This document shows positions 23,801-34,137 of a stretch of DNA of 64,000 bases, in pieces. The notes under the pieces are model-generated. The model searched no databases. It saw only the letters and a list, made by a program, of their open reading frames with translations, and was not told the origin of the DNA. Position 1 is the first letter of the stretch. Each line of letters opens with the position of its first letter. This DNA is from Panorpa germanica (lineage: Eukaryota; Arthropoda; Insecta; Mecoptera; Panorpidae): contig OY783219.1 in NCBI GenBank assembly GCA_963678705.1, positions 12,462,001-12,526,000 on the forward strand, given 5' to 3'. The position numbers and the translations under genes were made by a program.

Positions 23801-24515
23801 TATTTGGTACAATGTTTAATTTAAATCTTTCCTTGCCTCTGCTTGATTGACTAATTTGTGCCCCATTCATAAGTATAATGGCGTGATCAGAACCTAGTTG
23901 ATCCTCCATTACGTTCCATGAAAGTTGGCTACCAAGAGATGGGGTTGCCCATGATAAATCAATTGCTGACGCTGTTCCTGAATGGATGTTGATTCGAGTA
24001 GGAGAACCATCATTAAGGAACATCATATTGTTATTGTCCATCACCTGACATATAATTTTACCCCTTGGACAGTCATAGGTGTTTCCCCAAGCAATGGCTT
24101 TAGCATTCCAGTCACCTAGAATTAGCCTTGGTTCTGGAATAGATCTTAATATTGCATTCAATATTCCTGTAGTAATAGATGCTGTTGCTGGGGCATAAAG
24201 AGATACAACATTAATATGCTCATTACCCCATTTAATTTTTGCTCCTATAATTTCAATATCCCCTGAGAGAGGAATTAAAATTTTGTCAATAAAAATGTTG
24301 TGGTTTATTACTAGAGCAACGCCTCCACCGTTGTTATTTCTATCTGCTCTTACTAGTTCCATATTTCTCCATTTGATTTTATAAGATGGATCAAGCCAGG
24401 TTTCCGAGAGCGCGATTACTTCAATAATATTTTCAAAAACTATTTGTTTTAGATTTATCAATTTGGATTTTAAACTGCGGCAGTTCCATTGCATTATACA
24501 AGTATTTTTATACAT
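20814..24515 (-). CDS. LINE ORF2: endonuclease, reverse transcriptase, RNase H (1233 aa)
   Basis: ATG is at 24513-24515 and the frame is open throughout. An AP-type endonuclease occupies about residues 1-220 (MQWNCRSLKS, ALSETWLDP, LILGDWNAKA, LGSDHAII). Reverse transcriptase covers about 430-720, with SYRPITLINC, a DIKAAFDNVN box, GIPQGSALSPLLFN and the active-site YVDD at 660-663. An RNase H domain lies at about 950-1080 (LYTDGSKE, TAELCAI, WIPSHKGIKGNEKADQ). A C-terminal CxC...H...C zinc motif (CECGEEEADPDHILWQC) follows. The RNase H domain places it with I-like elements. The protein nicks target DNA and copies its RNA in place. No inactivating change seen. Confidence 0.93.
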   Translation of the reverse strand: MYKNTCIMQWNCRSLKSKLINLKQIVFENIIEVIALSETWLDPSYKIKWRNMELVRADRNNNGGGVALVINHNIFIDKILIPLSGDIEIIGAKIKWGNEHINVVSLYAPATASITTGILNAILRSIPEPRLILGDWNAKAIAWGNTYDCPRGKIICQVMDNNNMMFLNDGSPTRINIHSGTASAIDLSWATPSLGSQLSWNVMEDQLGSDHAIILMNGAQISQSSRGKERFKLNIVPNTIDWDNFSNQIEADLLANQIQSNTTLEIKYNYLIDSIESAAKMWGKNIANNKISKYPPNPWWDDECKEAVQNRKRAYRRYHRNSSETNKVALKKVESETTNLLKFKKRQAWRNLAEELNHNLTTKQLWEKINRMRGSGKCTKTISPNSEDLLCELSQVIAPPWVPEQESVLYGVTQDDSSKMMIKEVEMWELQSHLIMTKTTTPGPDGISYEMLGHLPSIAKKLLLNIYNTILEEELIPESWKNTQIVPILKIDKPVNQPTSYRPITLINCCRKVFEKILKTRLEYWLDSKSLIPKQILGCRRGRSTRDGIVALSARIEAGKSKGNVSMACFVDIKAAFDNVNINFLLRQLYVIGVPRVIINILRNLLSGRNTQLWFNGLLSDWRLCSKGIPQGSALSPLLFNMMVRSIKPYLNPTISWISYVDDLVFLSQENTIEETGKKMQKIVNNLEKWLNDACLEASTEKSKLMIFNMSSKILQPPIITLGKQKLEYTNNYIYLGFPFSTNKSEKSIILNIKKKAEPAINILKMFAGQRWGLNTSSLLNLYKSLVRPHLEYGAEVLIMCKKNTIESLEKLQYKALRIVLGAICTTHTLSLLAEACMPPFKERWIKKTSYFMASALMTNNTLIRDELNELSRTGSRSHELNAIWINEKRKWTERGTPVEIPIFELDYYYSGRGTPANITIGKELNMSNILPELITIDLQQKLDQQFPNYTKLYTDGSKEADGVGAAVVDINNSRIYKLHNQASIYTAELCAIDLAVDQIITDDRDSTLILSDSLSVIQSLSSKGINTKLDNKIYYVKEKINREIDKGRNIKLIWIPSHKGIKGNEKADQMAKVATSCDKYISFFIKSDMKAELEKNEMKNWQDKWDNSDKGREFYTIQPILRRKPWFAKLKWPRRLITMTSRLRMNHTGAPKHLARNKIIPNSKCECGEEEADPDHILWQCKNTSMARNGLQRAVLQTSQTLPVNTAFLIEKPRFITAVAMNRSFLLSGYNI

Positions 24516-24546
24516 TATTTATTATGTTTGTTAACTAATATTTGTA

Positions 24547-25839
24547 TTAGAACATTTCAATATTTTGATTATCTGGGGGTGGAATAGTATGGTTATTTAC
24601 AATTGTTTGGTTCAAATTATTAGTAATAGTTTCTGCTTCTAAAACTACTTCGTCAGTATCAATATTTTGGTTTATCTGCTCTGAATCTCTGATCTCTTCT
24701 GAATTCTCAATAATATTTTTGTCTAAATCAGTTTTCTTAACGAACTCTGATTTCTTAATTATCTCTTGTTTCTTCACTTTATCGATTTTATTTATGGGAA
24801 TTGGCTGAGAGCGTTCGTTTTCCTTTGCCTTATGTGTATTGTCAGGTTTCCACGTCCTTTTCTTTACTTCTCGGGGGGATCTGCGGGGTTCTGAAATTTT
24901 CAAAACTTTACGGATTTTCCTTTCCGGTTCACCGCTTATAATACAGTCTGTAATTTTCTTTTTATTTATACTTTCTTCCAAAGAAGGGAACTCAAAAAGG
25001 TTTAATGTAAATACCTCTTTCCCACGATCAATTTTAATTTTTTCTATATAGGTAGTTTTAGCTTAAGCTTCGTTTTTATTTTTCAATTCTAAGTATTTGC
25101 TGCAGGATCTATCGTCAGCTTTATGGTCTTCTTTACAGTTGCGACAAAATAACTTCTCTTTCTTGCAACTTAAAGAGCTGTGATCTCCACCACAAAATTG
25201 GCAATATTCAGCACTTCTGCAGAAATTAGTGGAGTGGCCAAATTTCCAGCACCGACGACACTGTCTAACTCTCTGTATATACGCCGCAACTGGGTAAAGG
25301 ATACCCTGGAAGGCTATATATTCCGGGATCTTATCCCCACTAAAGGATATTAGGCACTTCCAAGTAGGAGTCTTTTTGCCTTCTTCAATTCTATTAAATC
25401 TAATAAAATCGGTAATTTTTGGTGCCAACTGTCTACTATTTTTATTAAAGCCTACTGCGTCATGTAGGAATACGTCATCCAGATTATCGGGGTGTAAGTC
25501 GATTAGTCCCTGCACTTCTACCAAATTCTTCGGAATTATGCTCTTGTATTTAGCTAGAACTATGGCGTCTTCTATAATTTTATTAGCCAGAAATGGGCTA
25601 TTCGTCTCCACCTCAATTTTTCTTTGGCTGACAGCAATAATGTTAATGTCCTTATAATTTGACCGCAAATATTGTGCAATAAAGGCAGGGTTTGTATTAT
25701 AAGTAATTGGTTTTAGAATTACCAAGCACACTCCTGAATAACTATGTGGATAATAGCTGGTTCTTATCCTTTTTGCTTCATAGAGGTCTTTCTCATGAGA
25801 CCTGTCATTCATTATTATAACCTCACTTTCACTTAACAC
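24547..25839 (-). pseudogene. LINE ORF1 (gag-like nucleic-acid-binding protein) with one internal stop
   Basis: The N-terminal part (25063-25839, 258 aa) ends in three zinc knuckles: CRRCWKFGHSTNFC, CQFCGGDHSSLSC and CRNCKEDHKADDRSC. A TAA at 25063-25065 follows KNKNEA. Translation in the same frame continues without a break from 25062 to the stop at 24547 as a basic, hydrophilic tail of 171 residues. The simplest reading is one nonsense mutation in an ORF1 of about 430 residues. ORF1 proteins coat the element RNA. The stop lies only 31 nt or so of spacer ahead of ORF2 in the original design. Confidence 0.85.
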
Positions 25840-28256
25840 AAATAAAAAAAAATATTTTTTATCTATTACTTTGTTTTTACACTTTATTATCCTTAAACTC
25901 CTTTTTCAATTGTATTTATTAAATAAATAATTTATATTTAGTATAATAAATTTGATAAATTGAAAATAATTTCAGGAGCAAAATTAATACAACATAAATA
26001 CGCGATAGCTTTTTGTTTTTTTTAGCTGTTGCGGTTGTAACTGGAAGGGTCAAGAATAAAATGCATGCTGTGATTACCTCGGGAAAACTGAATGCAAGAC
26101 TATTGAATTTTACTAGCAATAATTCCATGAGTTCTTTAATGGAATAAATTTTTTTAATTTCAGATCTTAAGCATGTTTTTAGAGCCTTTAATTGGTCACA
26201 AAGATTAAGTGAGATGTCTTTACTGTATTTAGCAGACAGTTTTCCGGAAGCGTTTAATATCTCTTCGCTTGAAGAAGATAGGAGATCCTCCGGTTGTAAT
26301 ATTTCGAACATACTACTCAGGTCGCAAAGGCTCTGAAATCTTTCTTTAGTTTGAGAAATTAATATATCTAAACAGCAATAGTATACATTGACTTTGAAAT
26401 AGGATTCCTTCTTGTGATAACTCATCAAAAAAACGCTTCGTTGTCTTTCGCCTACTGTTTTTAAAAATAGTTGTTACCCCCCACTCTTTTGCTAAATCTT
26501 TGGATTCATTTAGCAAACTATTAAATGAATTCTGATTTCTTAATTTGGCACAGTCTATTTAAAAGATTACTTAATAAAATACTAGATTTCTGTAAGTCAT
26601 TATTTTCATTCTGTAGAGCTTTAGAAACAGGATTAATAATTTCAAATAGTGAAGAAAAAAATGTAACGAGCACTAAGAAATCATAACTCTCTAAAATATT
26701 AATTATACTTTTACATTCTTCACGTTCATCTTTTTTATTTGAAATTAAATTTAGTTGGTACAAAGTTTTCATGATTAGTAAAAAAATTTTCTTTGCCGCT
26801 AATAAAGCGTCGTTCCTAGAAGACCATCTGGTAAGACATACCTTTTTAAGGGTAATCAAATATTTTTCAGATGAATCGTCACTTAGCATAGCCCAGCGTT
26901 TTATACTATTGCCAAAAAAAGTATATACTTTTTCTAAATTATCGAAAATAGTCGATACTTCACGAACATGTCTCGCAGCATCGTTTAAAACTAAGTTTAA
27001 AGCGTGCGCAGCACAATGAACATAATCGGCATTTGGAGCATGCTCTTTTATTAGGGTTTGTAATCCTCCATACACACCCGGCATAACATTTGCTCCATCG
27101 CACCCTGTCCTCTACATTTAGTCAAATCAATTCCATATTCTTTAGTCAAATTTAAAATGTCAGTTTTCAGACCTGCAGCACTGCAATCGGTTACTGCTAT
27201 AAATCCTAAAAAGGACTCACAGATTTTTATTTCTTTAGGCACATTATCATCATTTTCTGTAACCGAGATATATCGAAAAACTACAGATAGTTGGTCAATT
27301 TTTGACAAGTCTTGTGTTGTATCCAGAATTATTGTCAGAAATGGAGCTTTTTTAATTTCTGAGATAATATTGTTCCTAACGGTGGTACCAAGCAAACTAA
27401 TAATTTCGTTTTGAATCGTATTGCTTAAATAATTTATTTCTCCTTTCGGTTTTAGAAGAAGTTCTTTTAAAGTTGCATCATAGTTAGATAGCAAACGTGA
27501 AATTGCCATAAAATTGCCAGAATCAGAATCATGCCCCCTCAAAGGTAGATTACAAGATACTAAAGTAATTATAACATTAATTATACGATGCAGTACGTCT
27601 CTCCAGAATGTAATTTTACTATTGATTTCACTTTTCAATAGAGTATCGATGGTATTTCCTTGCAACCAATTATTATAAGAGAGTGAGGCATTAATATGCT
27701 GCTGTGACTTTTCATGGTCAAGTATAGTTTGCGTAAAATTGCTTCTAACCGAAACACCGTTAACCCAGCAGAGGAGTACGACTTGTTTTGACGATCTGCT
27801 AATAACCAACAGAAGTGACAGTACGGTTTGTTTAAAACGTTAGAATAACATAACCATGGTCTTATAATTTTTATGCCTGCCTGATTGAAATATGAATAAT
27901 AATAACGATGTAGAGTGTTGCCAACTTTTGAACGCACGCTTAAGGCGGGAAAAAAAGTAATTGCTTTATAGAATTTTGTCATTTGTAAAATAAAATAAAT
28001 TAGAAAGTTTTTATTTTTTTTCCTTACACACTTTGGGGGCTATAATTGATACGGCAGATACGGCGGTAGCTACGCCCCTGATTACAATCTAGTAGGAATA
28101 AACCTAGTAGGAATAAACAAAAAAAATACCAAATCAAAATTAAATTGAAGTTTAATAGTGACTGTACATGAAATTAAAATTCAAGATATAATGAAAGGAG
28201 TCAATGGTAGAGCATCTAACATATTTATATTTATTTAAATAACTGTTCATATATCA

Positions 28257-28262
28257 TTTATT
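28257..28262 (-). terminator. candidate polyadenylation signal of P450 B2
   Basis: AATAAA on the minus strand lies 64 nt past the B2 stop codon. The equivalent hexamer sits behind B3. AATAAA is frequent by chance in such AT-rich DNA, so this is only a candidate. Confidence 0.4.
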
Positions 28263-28325
28263 CTAAATTAAACTATAATACGAGTATAAGCATGACATAC
28301 TCCTATAGTCTCAAACTTTTCATAA

Positions 28326-31300
28326 CTAAATTCTATTTTTAATTTGAATCTTAAATCCTCCAACCGGTTTAGTAGTAATTGCACCAACCACTTTGATGCT
28401 GGCTTCCTTTTGATCTGTAAATAATACATATTTACGAAGGACCTCTGCAACCAACGTTTTAGTGGCTAGCATCCCGAACTTTTGACCTGAAATTATTAAA
28501 TACATAATGTATACATCTGCTTTATTTCATTCTGTATTTCATTGATATCAAAACCTATTACTCTTATTGGAAAAACATGCATTTTTGTGTATTATTTATT
28601 ATAAAATGTACCTGCGCAAGATCTTAGTCCGGCACTGAACGGTATGTAGGATAAACGAGGTCGGGATGCAACATTTTCCGGCAAGAAACGATCAGGATTA
28701 AATATTTTCGGATTAGGACCCCAATATTCCTCAAGACGATTTGTGAAGAAAGGTGAAAATATAATGTCACATCCTGCTGGGATCACCAATTTTCCTAAAA
28801 AATGTATTAATGATAATATGTTGATATGTACTAATAAAATAGAATATATTCAGTGGCATATATCAGTCAAAATTTTGGTAAATAGTGCCTAATTAAATCA
28901 TGTATTCTTCTGTTTTCTTAGCGCCTTTGTTATGGATCACATCTCCTTATATATGTTCTTTGCAGTCACATATTCCACCAGTACTATATTGGTATCAATT
29001 GTAATTTTATAAAGTCCCATTTTGAAGTATAAACAATATACAGTGTTCGAAAAAATAGCAGTGACAAAGAAATTTAAAAAAACCTTTTATTTATTTAATA
29101 TATATATATATTGTAAACACCGTTTTGACTCGTTATTTACTACAAAAAAACAATTACGCGACAATAAAATCAACCAAATCTGGCGTTAAATGTTATTTTA
29201 TCCCGAAAAGTTTTTATCGGACAGTTAACTTTTCTCACACCTGGCGTCAGGTAAATGTGACATTGTGATATTGATAAACTAGTGTTATTGCTAGATTGTA
29301 TCTTCAGTAATAAATCTGTATACTTGTTTTGAAAAGGTAATAATTTGAAATTAACAAAGATCTATCCTAGGAGAGATATCTTGTTGGCATTTGTTATTTT
29401 GGGCGAAGTAAACGTTATAGTACATACATCTTGTCAACTAACCCAGTTCCAAATCTTCAGTAACAGTTCTAAAAAGTAAAGTGGGTGGAAAAAGTCTCAA
29501 ACATTCCTTGATGACCTAAAAAACACTTTGTAAGAACTGGAATACATAGTTTGAACTAGATTTATTGTAAGCAGGATCATCACAAGGGTAGAGCAAGTTA
29601 ATCTTGAAATGTTGAACAAGCATCTTCTATCTTTTGATAAAATATTAAATGTACCCAAAAACTCTTTTCAGAGTACAGATGTTCATCAAGATTTGTTCCT
29701 CTTGATTGATTTTGAATTGTAGTACATACACTCGCACACTATTATAACTTGCTCCACCCTGAAAACTAACTTTAGCTACCACTTGTAAAGAACTTTTTTT
29801 TAATATTTGCCATTTCTAAGTAGGTCATGTTCGTCAAGTCATCTGATTCTACGGGTCTATCTGATTCTCCAAATATTCCTTCCAACTCTTGATAAACTTT
29901 GTCTTGTACATCCTGTTTTATCGCCAGCATTAGGCATGTCACACAGGTCAGAGTTGAAATTGGTTCCTGTGCCTGAAAGAAAAGGAACAAACCGTTTTTT
30001 TAAATTTTGACTTACAACTCTTTTCACTTATTTTAAATTTATTTGCAATTAGATCATTGCAACGTCAGTGTTAGCTTTATCACTAACTGCTTGATCCTCC
30101 ACTGGATTGCGGCACTGATATGAACTCAACAAGAATACACACGACTTAGCATACCGCAACAAATAATGTCAACATCTCGTCAAATAAATCTTTCTTTGTT
30201 AATTCTTTGGCGTCATCATCCATTTCTATTAAGTGTTCCAAAGTTGAAGACCTGTTGCTTCCCAAATTTGATTTGTGGGCTTCTATTTTCTCGTCAATTA
30301 CCTGAAAAAGCAACTGCATATTATTTGAGTTCTTTTTTATATTAGTTGGGAAACAGTACATACCTTATTTAAAAAATCATAAACAATTTTCTTTGATTGT
30401 TTCTGTTGTTTTCCATATTTAGTATGCTTAAATATAAAATCATTGTACAACCATGGTCTGAATATTCTAATTCCACTCATTTTCAGAAGCCTTAAATAAA
30501 TTAAGAATGAAAATTAAAGGCAATTTGATGTTTTTTATTGGAGAAAAATTGCAAGCAATAAGTAGAAGAAACTTATGCAGGACGGTATGATGCTCTTATC
30601 AGGCACCGGTTGCACGTATGGAAAATAAGATATATGTCTTAATGTATTACGAGTATTTAGTATTAATTTTTAGTATTTAGTATTATTTTATTATAACCAA
30701 GAAAAATACTGAAATTATTTTATCTTTTCTCTTATGAGAAACGTGAGCTACTCTGCTCTGGTCTGGTTTCCTCTACTTAAACATCTGTATTACAAGAAAA
30801 TTTACATTGTAATATGGAACTCAAATTCTGCATTTTGCTTATCCTGTACATTCGTTTCAATTCCCATTACCGTATCTGAAATTTATGAAATGTTAATCTT
30901 CATACAAATGCACCACTTTTTAATGTTCAGTATAAAAGTATTAAATATAAACATTAAATTTTAATTATAGCTTCCTACCACACACAAGGTCCAGTGCACA
31001 ACGCCCAACATAGTGAGACAAATTAAATTTAGGACCTCCAACTTCGTCCTTTAATTTATCGATCATAATTCTGCTTTTTAAGCTAAATGTTTCAATATAA
31101 CCATCAAGTATAGATGGCATCATTGCTCTGTTCACCATTTTACGATGTGCCCGCCATCTTAAACCAGAACTTGTCATAATTCCTTCTCCAAAACTAGTTT
31201 CTGTGTATTTATATATAACTCCTTTATGACTCGATTTAGCGGAGTATAACACCGTGGAAAGATCTTCTGGAGATAAGATGCAGTAATTCAAAGTGGAGCC

Positions 31301-33278
31301 CAGCCAAAGTCTAAATCCAGTCGGATACTTTTTGAACAACTTTTCAACATTATCCATAAAACCTTAAATTGAAATTAGAGAAACATGATAATTGGAATAA
31401 TATAGAGAGTAAGTCCCTCTATCTCTCAACCACGACACTTTACACAGGTCTGGCGACGGTTAGTTTTAAAGTCACGCTCCAACCATTGACTACGCCAGGA
31501 TCGCGTCGATCTATCTTACTTTTTGCAATGACGAGGTGGCGATTTCAGTTCTAACTTTTAGTAAATGTATTACTGGCAAGCTCTTACATCACTACAATGC
31601 AGCTGCCAGACTACTATATGTTCCTAGTCAATGGAAAGTAGCTGAAGTAATAATATTATCCAAACCCGGTAAACTTCCAAATGAGGTTACTAGTTATCGA
31701 CCAATCTCATTATCACCAGTCATCTCAAAAATATTGGAGAAACTATTACTGAAGAGATTGAAGCCAATAATCTCTGAAAGAAAACTAATCCGTGACCATC
31801 AATTTGAATTCCGAAGTTAGCACACGACCATAGAACAAGTCCATCGGATTACCAATATTATTGAAAAAGCACTGGAAGTGCAACAACTATGCTCAAGCGT
31901 CTTTCTTGATGTGGCACAGGCCTTCGACAAGGTATGGCACCAAGGATTAGAATACAAATTGAATAGAGATTTACATGGTGATTGGTACCATATTCTCAAG
32001 TCTTATCTCGAATGTAGACACTTTAGAGTGAAAGTGGATGATGAGTACTGAGATATCAAACAGATAAAAGCAATAATGCCACAAAGCAGCGTATTTGGTC
32101 CAGTTCTGTACTTATTTTATACACGGGATATACCACAACCTGAGAACACTATAATAGCCACATTCGCAGACGACACAGCGATAATGGTTGTTGCGAAAAA
32201 TGAGAAAGAAGTTACCAGAAAACTGCAGCATTCACTAGACGAGGTTTGCAAATGGACAAAGAAATGGCGAGCTAAACTGAACCTGGCGTCGTTCCTCGCA
32301 CATCAATTTTACAAATCAAATAACTACTCCTCTCACAGTTACTATCAACAGCCATAAAATACCTTATTCCAACACAGCAAAATACCTTGACATGGCGCTA
32401 GACGCGAAACTCAAGTGGAAGGAGCTAAAAAGAGAACAGCTTAATAGTAAATTCAGGAAAATGCACTGGCTTATGGGAAAACATTCTCAGCTTACAGTGC
32501 ATAACAAACTGTTATTGTATAAGCAAATACCTAAACCCATATGGACCTATGGTATACAAGAAAACAAATTTAACAAAAATTCAAACGTTTAAAAACAAAG
32601 AACTACAGAGCATTACAAATGCGTCCTGGTACATACGGAATGATAATTTACATCGGGATCTAAAGATGCCCACCGAAGACGAAGAAGTCAGGAAGGCAGC
32701 AAGCAAACATCTATTGCGACTGCAGAACCACCAGAATGAAGAAAGTCTGCAGCTGCTTAATAACAGAGAGAATCTGCGCAGATTGAAGAGGACCAAGCCA
32801 GATGACTTGACTCTGTGATTCTGCTACTACAAACTGCAAAGTGTTGTCCGTAATGTATAAAATTCTGGAACTAGTCAGTGGACTAGAACTGAACAAATCT
32901 TCTTAACTTTATATGTAAATCGAAGTCGAATAGGCGTTGTCAGATAAATAAAATACGACAAATATTTAATACTTGAACACGCCGATCCTAAATATTTTAT
33001 CTTTTCAAAAAATTGTTTTATGACATTTGGTTAATCATTCACAAACATCCGTCCGACGTTGCCAGACCTGTTCTCTCTACTAAAACTAAGAAAACATTAC
33101 CAATTAGATCCGTTGCAAAAACTAATCCATTTCCTATTATTGGCAACGTTAGAAATGGTCCAGGAACAGAAGCAGAAAACTTGTAGATGGCTCTTCTTCC
33201 CCAATGGTACAACACAAGCCTCCATAGCAAAGCTGAGGATACAAGCACAAGCAAAACTAACGCTACTGCAGAAAACAT
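28326..33278 (-). CDS. CYP4-family cytochrome P450, unit B2, nine exons, intact (494 aa predicted)
   Basis: Exons: E1 33101-33278, E2 30979-31362, E3 30806-30875, E4 30364-30490, E5 30155-30301, E6 29811-29972, E7 29443-29515, E8 28612-28794, E9 28326-28486. They give 1485 nt with the stop, in phase and with no internal stop. The key residues are as in B1: WRAHR, AAQEPI in the I-helix, [24 protein letters not shown] with the haem Cys at 440. Exon 1 encodes a different anchor from B1 ([16 protein letters not shown], hinge [10 protein letters not shown]), and exon 2 reads [12 protein letters not shown]. Exons 7-9 are almost identical to B1 and B3. Intron 1 is stretched to 1.7 kb by a Jockey-like fragment lying antisense to the gene. 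Intron 6 begins with GC. Confidence 0.87.
31577..32926 (+). pseudogene. Jockey-like LINE fragment in intron 1 of B2
   Basis: The plus strand carries broken reverse-transcriptase frames: VTSYRPISLSPVISKILEKL, then VFLDVAQAFDKVWHQGL, then TFADDTAIM (active-site box), and near the 3' end a basic C-terminal part ending DLTL. There are at least two stops and several frame changes. The 5' part (endonuclease) is absent. Limits are set by comparison with intron 1 of B3, where the flanking sequence continues at about 43984 and 44447. Confidence 0.85.
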
Positions 33279-34137
33279 TATTACATAAATGTTAAATTTG
33301 AGTTTTAATATATACTCACATAACGCGTTATGCGTGATTGTTTAATGAAGATACCATCAATTATGATAAATTATTATTTGAATAAATGATATTGAAACAA
33401 TAGCTAATAAAACGAACTAGTAATAACATATGAGTATATATATTATATAAATGTATATTTTACGTATATGAATTTCATTATTCTTCAATATATGTAAATA
33501 ATAGTCATAATTGAAGTACAGGGGATTTACCAATAAATCAAATAATATTTTTCCAAATAATAATAAACTATATGATTTGTTATACTATACTATAACTATA
33601 TGTGATTCTAGTCTAGACCACATAGGCTAGACGTAACGAACGAATTTGGTCACAATAGGTTATAGTTAGAACTATGTGTGTATATATCAATACCGCAAGC
33701 ATCGAATTAATCGTGTCAAATGGATGGTCAATGACTATACCAATTAACCCGGTCACGGTTTAGATGGGTGACTTGGGAAATCCGTTCAGATTATGGATAT
33801 GGTGGTATGCAAATGAGGGTAAATCCGTTGACATTGTACCCCTCGTGCCAGCAGACTTCTATTCACCATCTTCAGTGATCTATATTAGTTGGGATGTTCT
33901 CCTCTAGCTACATACCTAAAATTCCACCTTCCATATACAGAAGTAGATGCAATTTCTCCACAAACTTCGCGAGTTTATGGAGTATAGGCTAGCACCGCAT
34001 AACTCTAGGAGTGGATGAAAATTCCATTAAGATTTACTGCACACTACACGTATTAAACTTGTACTTTTATTCCCAGAGATGGAATAAATAGAGCTTTACA
34101 CGAACAACACTTCTTGTCTCGTAAAAGCGTCATATTT
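33279..34137. other. B2 upstream region, no gene seen
   Basis: It is nearly identical to 44819-45640 upstream of B3, so the two promoters are recent duplicates. It is unlike the B1 upstream region. It ends where A3 exon 6 is cut off (about 34138), which marks a duplication or deletion join. No protein-like frame is shared by both copies. Confidence 0.6.

Larger units (their letters stand above)
20736..26023 (-). mobile_element. full-length I-like non-LTR retrotransposon nested in the hAT
   Basis: The poly-A end is at 20736-20746 (as T on the plus strand) and the 5' end is at about 26023. A 13-bp duplication AGCTGTTGCGGTT flanks it at 20723-20735 and 26024-26036; restoring one copy rejoins the hAT coding motif. 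Order 5' to 3': short 5' UTR, ORF1, ORF2, a 3' UTR of about 80 nt with a GC-rich stem, and an A tail. Full length, an exact duplication and an open ORF2 point to recent insertion. Confidence 0.92.
20526..27982 (-). pseudogene. hAT transposase (ZMYM1-like), frameshifted and split by a LINE
   Basis: From the N-terminus: a TTF-type zinc finger region (RPWLCYSNVLNKPYCHFC, about 27635-27982); the catalytic RNase-H-like part with FLTIILDTTQDLSKIDQLS (27051-27809); the CRGQG-DGA block and HCAAHALNLVLNDA (26521-27084); an all-helical insert (25919-26428). The C-terminal dimerisation motif LTLPVTTATA is interrupted by the LINE and resumes beyond it as ERSFSKLKLIKK. After a frame change it continues as SMGQERLSDLSLLSIEAE to a TAA at 20526-20528. 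At least three frame changes make it non-functional. ZMYM1/DUF4371-type proteins are related to this hAT group. Confidence 0.88.
20367..28080 (-). mobile_element. hAT element with 8-bp target duplication, carrying a nested LINE
   Basis: The ends are CAGTGGCGTAGC (20367) and, reversed, CAGGGGCGTAGC (28080). An exact 8-bp duplication ATTACAAT flanks it at 20359-20366 and 28081-28088. The target is the A-B spacer, whose uninterrupted form is at about 5440-5460. Taking out the nested LINE leaves about 2.4 kb, a normal size for a hAT. Confidence 0.92.
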
